The notes under the pieces were generated by a model. The model did no database searches and was not told the origin of the DNA. It was given only the letters and a program-made list of their open reading frames with translations. A stretch of DNA of 64,000 nt from Aselliscus stoliczkanus (lineage: Eukaryota; Chordata; Mammalia; Chiroptera; Hipposideridae). Positions 57,273 to 64,000 of the stretch are shown piece by piece; within the stretch, counting starts at the first letter, position 1; every line of letters begins with the position of its first letter. A program made the position numbers and the translations under genes. The DNA is taken from assembly GCA_033961575.1 (NCBI GenBank), contig CM066737.1, positions 103,878,709-103,942,708 of the forward strand, written 5' to 3'.

Positions 57273-58661
57273 CTTCAAAAGATTTTTTTAAAGGAAAATA
57301 AAGATAACTTCTTTTAAGAGTACAATGTCACTTCCAGTGTTCCAAGAGGTTACATAACAGCCTTCGTCCCATACCACCCCTTAATTCACTGCCTCCAGGA
57401 TATTTTGGACTTAGAGACTTGACAACCCAGCTTAGTAAAAGTGCTTGTAAAGTAAGAGGAAATACGTGTTGAGGTTAGCCTGAGTAGCTTTCCTATGAGT
57501 AAAGAGCAGAGGATATTGGTACTTTGGTCACTCAGACATTTTTATAACTTAATTTTTATTCTTGGCTATGTTCCTAATAGGTGACAACTTGAGAACTGAA
57601 AAAAATGAGAACTTTTTTTCCTCCTTATAAATGTCAGTAGACTCTAACAGCTTACTCTCCAAAAATAAGCATTAGTCTGGAAAAGTTCTACAGAGAGGTT
57701 TTTCTGTCCCGAAAAAGCCAAGGACTGGCTGTATAAAGACTTTTTTGTTGTTTTTACAAATTTAAAGAAAGAATGACTAATAGTTAAGCATCTAGGTTTT
57801 TATTGTACATGGCCACAAAATTTATATTCCAAAGTGACGTGATATGATGCACATAACAGCTTGAAAACAATCTGTAATATCAAAAGTATGATTCTACATC
57901 AAGGTTTGAATTTCAGGATATCTCTTCAATCTCAGAATATATTTTCCAATGAATAAAACATATTTAAATGGCAGCTAGGTCATGTACATAGTTCTAAAAG
58001 ACTGCATAAACCATGATTTAGCCAGACCCTCATATTAATCGTATGTGCCTGAATACTGAATAGTTTAGGTGTTCGGAGTAAGAAAAAAATGCCCTTTATT
58101 TAGTGCTTTCCCATCTCTCTTTCTGAGTCTTCTGTTGCCTTTTCTGCCCCTCTCCTAAGGCTATCTGTATCTCCATTCTGCTCCAAATCCTCCATCCTTT
58201 CCCTCCCAAAGCTCTGAATGAGTCCTCAGTTTCAATGAGGAGTCAATGAAACTGAGGTCATATGAAAGCAGCCTGGTTGAACTAATTCACACTAACATGA
58301 AAATCATTTCTCAATCTTTCCAAAGGAATTTGAATTCTTAAAAGATAGCTTTGATAAGTAAATAGAATCTTCAGTATCAGAATTTCAAGTACATTGAATA
58401 GAAAATTCAGTCAATATCTGGCAAGATATTTGGAGTGAAGGGAGCCCATTTAGATATCATCACTGCCTTCGGCATTGCATTTTATAATCCATTCTCTCCT
58501 AATAGAGACTTTAAAAATTCTCCAACAACATCTACTTCCTGTACTAGTAATAGTTATATCTACAGAGAGTTTTTTAAATAGTCATATTTTTATATCAAAG
58601 ACTGGTATGTCAGGGCTTCTTTCAAATGATAAAAATAATCGCTTTTGAAATGTTTGTGTTT
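57273..58661. other. Unassigned AT-rich sequence
   Basis: Nothing recognised in about 1.4 kb. Confidence 0.45.
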
Positions 58662-58671
58662 TGTTTATTTT

Positions 58672-58783
58672 ATATTTTTTTATTTTTTTTGAGGGCAGTG
58701 TCATTGGCCCTCACATGTGGGACCTGAACCGGGACCGCTGGCTTCCCAAGCCAGCGCTTAACCACCGTGCCACTCAGCCAGCC
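58672..58783 (-). mobile_element. tRNA-derived SINE
   Basis: T-run, GAGGGCAGTGTCATTGGCCC, CCTGAACCGGGACCGCTGGC, CCACTCAGCCAGCC. Target duplication TGTTTATTTT at 58662-58671 and 58784-58793. The 62-codon frame across it is SINE. Confidence 0.96.
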
Positions 58784-58793
58784 TGTTTATTTT

Positions 58794-59789
58794 TATCTTT
58801 TGAAATTAGTCTTTTGGCTGTGTTGTTTGGAGTTGATGGGAAAGGATAATTATAATAGTAGACTCCGAAAAGAAAACACCTTCATCTTTTTATGCTCCCT
58901 CTCATTCTGCCTACACCAATCAATAAGGAGGTAAACGGGAAAGATAAGATGAAAGAAAAGAAGCAAAGACAACTCATATATCAGAACTAATTATTCATGC
59001 TGGATCGTGATGTAGAAGAAAAAGCTTTAAAAAGAGGCTTGCCTCTGTGTCCTGCTGTAAAAAATGAATATTAAAATGAAAGGATGTTATCTGCAAAAGT
59101 AGTGAAAGATTAACCTTCAAGTTAAAAGAAAATAGAATCAAGTTCCATGTGGTCATAAAAATGTATTGGACACAATTACAAATTCTGGTCTCCCAGTCCA
59201 TAAATACCTGATTCTTGAAATAAATGGTTTTGGAGATAGCCATATAAGGGGTACCTTTTATTGATGGTTCACGATGGTTATGAAATCTAAATTGTATTAT
59301 TGATTCATAGTCCAGTGATTCGGTGCTTACTCTGTACTTGATGAGAAGAGGACCTGCTCTTTGGCAACACAGCAATGTGTGTCGTAAGTTTTGTCTAAGT
59401 CCTGCTGGAGGTCACTGATCCAGAAGAAATAGAAAATTATCATAGTGCTCACCTTTTAAAGATTCCTTTGTTTCATCCAAGCATTCTCATTGATTGAAGC
59501 TCATAGCTGTGCCTGTGCTAAAGTTTTGTAACCATGCCTGCTTTTCTCCCTTCTGGCCTGTTCAGCTCAGACCCTTCTTTGAATGAGGCTAAATTGAAAG
59601 AGAAATTTGGGTTTCTACTTCACTTTAGTCCTCACTTCTCAAGAATCAGAATTCTCCCAACACACCATTTATTTTTTAACAGTGAAACCTCCTTACAGAG
59701 TTGTTCTGTTCTTAAAACTGATGGCAGCAAGCTGATAGGAAGTAAGACTTCCATAAGGGAACTCCATTCACAAATGGAGTGCTTAATTT
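58794..59789. other. Unassigned sequence, no gene
   Basis: Frames of 126 codons (58995-59375, minus) and 99 codons (59534-59833, plus) have no recognised domain. Confidence 0.45.
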
Positions 59790-60265
59790 GTTCATTTGTT
59801 TGTTCACAAAGATTTATTAAGCCCTTATATTAAATACTAAGTTAATTGCTAGGCTAGAAGCAGTGAACAAGATAGGTCATCTCACTTCTGAGGAAGCTTT
59901 GTACCAAGACAGAAAGGTCTTGAATAATCATAGTGAAGGCCTTTTGGTAGAAGTGGCATTTAAGCAGAAACCAAAAGGATCAGTAAGAACTAGAAATGCT
60001 AAACGTGGGAAGGGGTTATGGGAAAGAGCAGCTTATGTGAATGCTGAGTTGGGAGGAGAACATGACCCATTTGCAGCAAAACCATCTTGAGCGCCAACAC
60101 ATGGAAAATGAGGTCAGGCATGCTATGGACAAGATTTTAGAGAGAGCTGTGCTTCATATCCTCGGGAACCTTATAATCGTGCCAAGGAGTTGGTGTTTTC
60201 CCTTAGGGCCATGAAAAACTTATAAGTTGGGGAGTGACATTTGCATTCCAAAATTATCTCTCTGG
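59790..60265 (-). mobile_element. L2 LINE 3' region
   Basis: 'AAGATTTATTAAGCCCTTATATTAAATACTAAGTTAATTGCTAGGC..AGCAGTGAACAAGATAGG', 'GGTAGAAGTGGCATTTAAGCAGAAACC', 'GAGTTGGTGTTTTCCCTTAGGGCCATG', 'TTGGGGAGTGACATTTGCATTCC' follow reversed L2 for over 450 bases. Confidence 0.85.
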
Positions 60266-61019
60266 CTGTAATATAAAAATAGATCTGAGAATTGAGATTG
60301 GGTGCAAGGAATCAGGTTATAAAGTTATTACAAGCCTCTGAGTCCAGCAACATGGTAGCCTTAGGTAGGCAAAAAAAGAAAAAGCCTCTTCTTGAAAATA
60401 TGTATACATTGTGAGAAAAATAATTTAAGTAAGTACACGTATGTGTGGTCTTAAGAAATACAGATGATAGAAGTGATGGAGCTAAGACCCCGGAGAAGCC
60501 AGCAAGTGAGCCGGCTCTGTGGCTGCCTAGAGGAGTTGATATGACCCAGTCGTTTGCCGGCTTGGGTTTTGATGTCCAGCTAGGGACACAGGTGATGTCC
60601 TGAGCCAAGTTGATCTCTAAAGTTTTGTACAGTTTTTGAGCATGAAAGAGGTGAGCATTTGGAGCTAAGATCTTGAAGCCTCAATGAAAGCGTGAAACAG
60701 ATAAAATTCAACCCTCAATAAAGGAACACAAGAAGCAGCTTTGAGTCCTTGTCTTTCTTGAGCTGGTCTTAAGAAAGAGGAGATGTAGTCCTTCTGTTAC
60801 AATTAAGCCATTTGATGCAGAGACAACAAGGGTTTATCCAAAATCACATTCAGAAGAAAATCTGTGACTAACCCACCCACTCCAGTGCTCCTTATATAAA
60901 GTAAAATAAGGGATGTGTGAAAAGCAGGAGAGATCTGTGAGGAGAAAGTATTTGGGACCAAATACAATGTCGATACATTCATGCTCGTTAACATTTCAGA
61001 CTGTACAAGTTAAGTCATG
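60266..61019. other. Unassigned non-coding sequence
   Basis: Nothing recognised. Confidence 0.45.
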
Positions 61020-61440
61020 GGAAGAAGACTTCTAAAAATGATTGATGTCAAATTTAACAAATTAAGAGTCAAAATGTGTTCTTCCCCATAAATACCTACA
61101 GGACGAGTTACTTCACCATGTGTGAATAATGTTCTGGTTTTAATCAGCAACATATTGCATAGTGAATGCTTGCTTACCTGTGACCTGGTCCATTAAAACT
61201 AATTGGTCAACATGGCTGTAGTTTTAGAACGTAATTGCAACACTTATTAATGAAAGCATGAAATGACCTTTCATGGTTTCATTCTTCCAATGAAGATTTC
61301 ATAAAGGCATTAAATCATATTATTACAGGGCCCAGGGTTGTACCCTGTCATTACATTTTAGATTATGTTATTTTCATAGTTCCTTGATGGAGATCAGGGA
61401 CGATATATGTTGGAAAAAAGTCATTGTAAATATGTGGCAA
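61020..61440. other. Possible conserved noncoding stretch
   Basis: Repeat-free, AT-rich text with 'CCATTAAAACTAATTGGTCAAC', 'CACTTATTAATGAAAGC' and 'AAATGACCTTTCATGG', typical in style of noncoding elements near developmental genes. Judged by eye only. Confidence 0.3.
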
Positions 61441-61445
61441 GAAAA

Positions 61446-61518
61446 AATATATATATATATAACATATTAATACATATAAAACATATATGTATGCATATAT
61501 ATATATATATATATATAT
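61446..61518. repeat. (TA)n-rich microsatellite
   Basis: Two AT blocks (61446-61460 and about 61495-61518) joined by a degenerate ACATAT stretch. Confidence 0.95.
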
Positions 61519-61846
61519 CCTGTAGATTTAGTTCTTCTTTGCTTGACTAGTCACTAAAAACATTAACAACAATAATAATTTCTATATTATTTCATATATT
61601 TACATGACAACCATCACATATAGAACTTTCTATGTTCCAAGTACAGTTTTAAGCCTTTCAGATGCATCAGCTCATAAAGTACAGGGAATGCCTGGTTTCC
61701 AAGTAAATTGGCATCCTCATTCTTTGTGCACAGGACCCCCCATAAAACCACTAGATTGCCACTTGCTATGGGAAGAAAGCCGCTGGGAGAGAAAATGGTA
61801 AAATTTTTACCAAGTTCAGACTTAGAAAAATGAAAAACTCCCTGAC

Positions 61847-61875
61847 TTTTAAAAGCTACACCATCCGTAATTAGG
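61847..61875 (+). promoter_or_regulatory. 29-base motif with TAATTA core, copy 1
   Basis: Starts TTTTAAAAGCTACACCATCC and ends TAATTAGG. Matches 63820-63848 at 27 of 29 bases. A palindromic CCTAATTAGG follows at 61889-61898. Regulatory role is inference. Confidence 0.4.
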
Positions 61876-62158
61876 GGAGTTTAGAATGCCTAATTAGGAA
61901 GAGACTCATAAGCTATGGTGCCCCTATGATGTCCCTTCCCATCCCTACAACCCCTGCATTCACACCCACCACCTCCACATATAAAGCAGCGCACCTGCCA
62001 AAGCTGCCAAAATGTTTTACTTCAGCTGTTTACACTCTGAAGAGTTGCCAATAAGAAATTTACTTGTAATAACAAGGATCCTCTTTTAAAATGCTGCTTC
62101 CATGATTATTATGCTAGGCAAAATAAGTCAGGCAGAAAAAGTCGAGAACCATATGATT

Positions 62159-62445
62159 TTACTGATATGTGAGATATAAAACTGAGAACAACAAAGAAAG
62201 AAAACAAAGAAAGAAACAAAAACTCACAGACGCAGACAATAGTTTAGTGGTTACCAGAAGGTAAGCGGGGAGTGGGGTGGTAGATGAGGCTAAAAGGGAT
62301 TCAATATACAGTGATGGAAGGAGAACTGACTCTGGGTGGTGAGCACACAATGTGATATATAGAGGATGTGTTATAGAACTGTACACTTGAAACCTATGTA
62401 ATTTTACTAATCATTGTCACCCCAATAACCTTTAATTTAAAAAGT
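62159..62445 (+). mobile_element. L1 3'-UTR, 5'-truncated
   Basis: 'CTCACAGACGCAGACAATAGTTTAGTGGTTACCAGAAGG', 'GGTGAGCACACAATGTGATATATAGAGG', 'GAACTGTACACTTGAAACCTATGTAATTTTACTAATCATTGTCACCCC' is a well-preserved L1 3' end, less diverged than the L1M pieces. Confidence 0.93.
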
Positions 62446-62559
62446 GGGGGAAAATGCTACTTCCTCGGTCTAGGATATTAGAGTATTAACCAAATAAAAA
62501 ATACTGCAGATTCATTCAAGGGGAGGCAGTCTTCTTCCTACTTGGTGGGAGAATGTTTG

Positions 62560-63425
62560 TTAGGAGGGCCTAAGTCCTGTGGAGGCAAGCAAGGCAGTAA
62601 AGGGATACAGTGAGTGAGTGCGAGTGATGGGCAGTAAGGCGTGCTCTTTCAAACAGCCTATTCAAGAAAGCTCACCGAGATGAGACTTGGTGTTGGTAGA
62701 GAGTAGCCTTGTGAATACTGGGGGCAGAATGTTCTAGGCAGAGTGAACAAGACAGGAGCTATCCCTGTGTGTTGGGGGAACAGCAGTGATCCACAGTCAA
62801 GGTGGGGTGAGACGGAGGAGGAGACAGTGGGAAGGAGAGGAAGAGAACCGGTCAGCCGGGAGTGGTAGGCAGCCACCATGTGGTCTCATAAGATATTGTA
62901 AAGGTTTCTGGTCTTACTCCACGTGAGATGGTAAAACCTTGGAGAATTTTGAGCAGCACAGTGCCGTGAATTTGCTTACATTTTTCAGGATCACTGCGGC
63001 AGTTCTGTTGGGAAATGACTCTACAGAGGCAGGGGTGGAAATAAGAGACCAGTTAGACTAGTGCAAGCAATTACAGGAATCTGGTGGGAGATGCTAGTGG
63101 TGCTACCAAAGTAGCACTTCATAGGTTGAAGTGGTTAGGTTTTCCTGAGGATCCGATGTGAGGTGTGAGAGAAAGAAGAATCGACAATAACACCAAGATG
63201 GTTGACCTGAGAAACTGGAACGATTAAGTTGCTGTTATCTGAGGTGAGGTAAGAGAAGGTATTGGGAAAAGGTCAAGAGTCCAGTTTTGTACATGTAGAG
63301 TTTCAGATGTCAGTAGGTATCCAAGTGGAAATTAAGAGAAGAGAGTTGAAAATGGGAGTAACAATCACTGGAAAATTATGTGCAATATGAAGATGTCCAG
63401 GATGGCCGAAAAACCTAGGGGAAGC
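62560..63425 (-). mobile_element. L2 LINE, ORF2-to-3' region
   Basis: 'GTTCTAGGCAGAGTGAACAAGACAGG', 'TTGAGCAGCACAGTGCC', 'AGAGACCAGTTAGACTAGTGCAAGCAATTACAGG', 'CACCAAGATGGTTGACCTGAGAAACTGGAACG', 'AGTCCAGTTTTGTACATGTAGAGTTTCAGATGTCAGTAGGTATCCAAGTGG' follow reversed L2 for over 800 bases. Non-coding now. Confidence 0.88.
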
Positions 63426-64000
63426 TGTGGTTTTTCTTATATACTATCAACTTGGTAGCACATGGAGCACTTGGGGACAGGGTGTGACAGTCTCAAGGAT
63501 GCTAAAGATGAGCTGAAAGTTTCACTAGGACACAGAGACCTAGAGAGAAAGGCAAGGAGGCAAAGATAGAAGAGCATCAAAGACAAGCTTCAATCATTCG
63601 ATATATTGCTCTAAAAGAAAACTTTTTTAAATCCCTGTTTTGTACCTGTCTTCTGCATACTATGGACTCCTGTCCTACCCAGCTTTCCAGAATTCCCATT
63701 AATACCATTAGTTCAGCTGCTGGGGATCCTTGGTCTCAAGAAAAAGTTATTTGTAACATTGTTTAGATGGATAATTCCAAACAATGCCCACCTCACTTGA
63801 AAATGCAGCACTGACTGAATTTTAAAAGCTACATCATCCCTAATTAGGCAGTTCCATTCAAATCTCAAATTGTCTGGGCTTCCTCAAACTCACTTGCAGT
63901 GTTTTCCTCATATAGTTCCACTCATCCTTAGAGGGCACGTGTTCGCTGCAAACAGGAAGGCTTCACCGTGGGGCTTTAGAGGGTAAGACTGTCATTCCCA
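63426..64000. other. Unassigned sequence with possible conserved segment
   Basis: No gene. About 63760-63900 includes motif copy 2 and looks repeat-free. Confidence 0.4.
63820..63848 (+). promoter_or_regulatory. 29-base motif with TAATTA core, copy 2
   Basis: Same motif as 61847-61875 with two substitutions, same orientation, 1,973 bases downstream. Confidence 0.4.

Noticed and set aside
58995..59375. 126-codon minus-strand frame
   Set aside because: No domain and AT-driven composition.

Overview
This window reads as nuclear DNA of a placental mammal and contains no gene I can defend. It is AT-rich by eye and full of short microsatellites. It is layered with repeats found across placentals (L2, MIR, MER5-like hAT relics, MLT1-type MaLR LTRs, L1 3' ends). 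I see no rRNA, no functional tRNA gene, no CRISPR array, no operon-like layout and no reading frame with the character of a conserved exon. The longest translatable stretches are repeat sequence or chance frames. It is most simply intergenic sequence or the interior of a very large intron.

The lineage clue is a young tRNA-derived SINE of about 105 bp, opening GGGCCGGCCGAGTGGC and ending TGACACTGCCCTC plus an A-tail. Eight copies are seen (about 1047, 25942, 28692, 36591, 36791, 39320, 50101 and 58672), several with clean target-site duplications. Two longer composite SINEs of about 450-465 bp share its head but end in AATAAAATCT on the minus strand. Together with L1 tails of the type 'TAATTTTACTAA..CATTGTCACCCCAATA' and several cut-and-paste DNA transposons, this suggests a bat, perhaps of the horseshoe/leaf-nosed lineage. 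That is inference from memory of repeat families, not a database result.

Layout. 0-5 kb: (CT)n, a nested L1/SINE composite, an ancient repeat, MER5 relics. 5-12 kb: a TA-flanked MITE, a MIR, composite SINE 1 and a mariner transposase remnant. 12.7-20 kb: an old minus-strand L1, hAT relics, a 1.15-kb solo class II ERV-like LTR with a 6-bp duplication, an MLT1 LTR, an old L1, a TIR MITE. 20-27 kb: L2, an L1 ORF2 fragment, a SINE, a dated L1 insertion with an ATT tail. 27-44 kb: MaLR, L2, MIR, an ERVL-like LTR, four more MITE/SINE insertions including two SINEs facing each other, and composite SINE 2. 44-56 kb: L1 3' ends, MIR, a SINE and a twin-primed L1. 56-64 kb: an old L1, SINE, L2 and L1 pieces, and a possible conserved noncoding stretch carrying a 29-base motif repeated 2 kb away.

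Nothing here looks like a new multi-gene biological system. The most informative content is the insertion history: nested insertions, a 5'-inverted L1, paired inverted SINEs, MITEs with internal duplication, and the repeated TAATTA-bearing motif at the right end.
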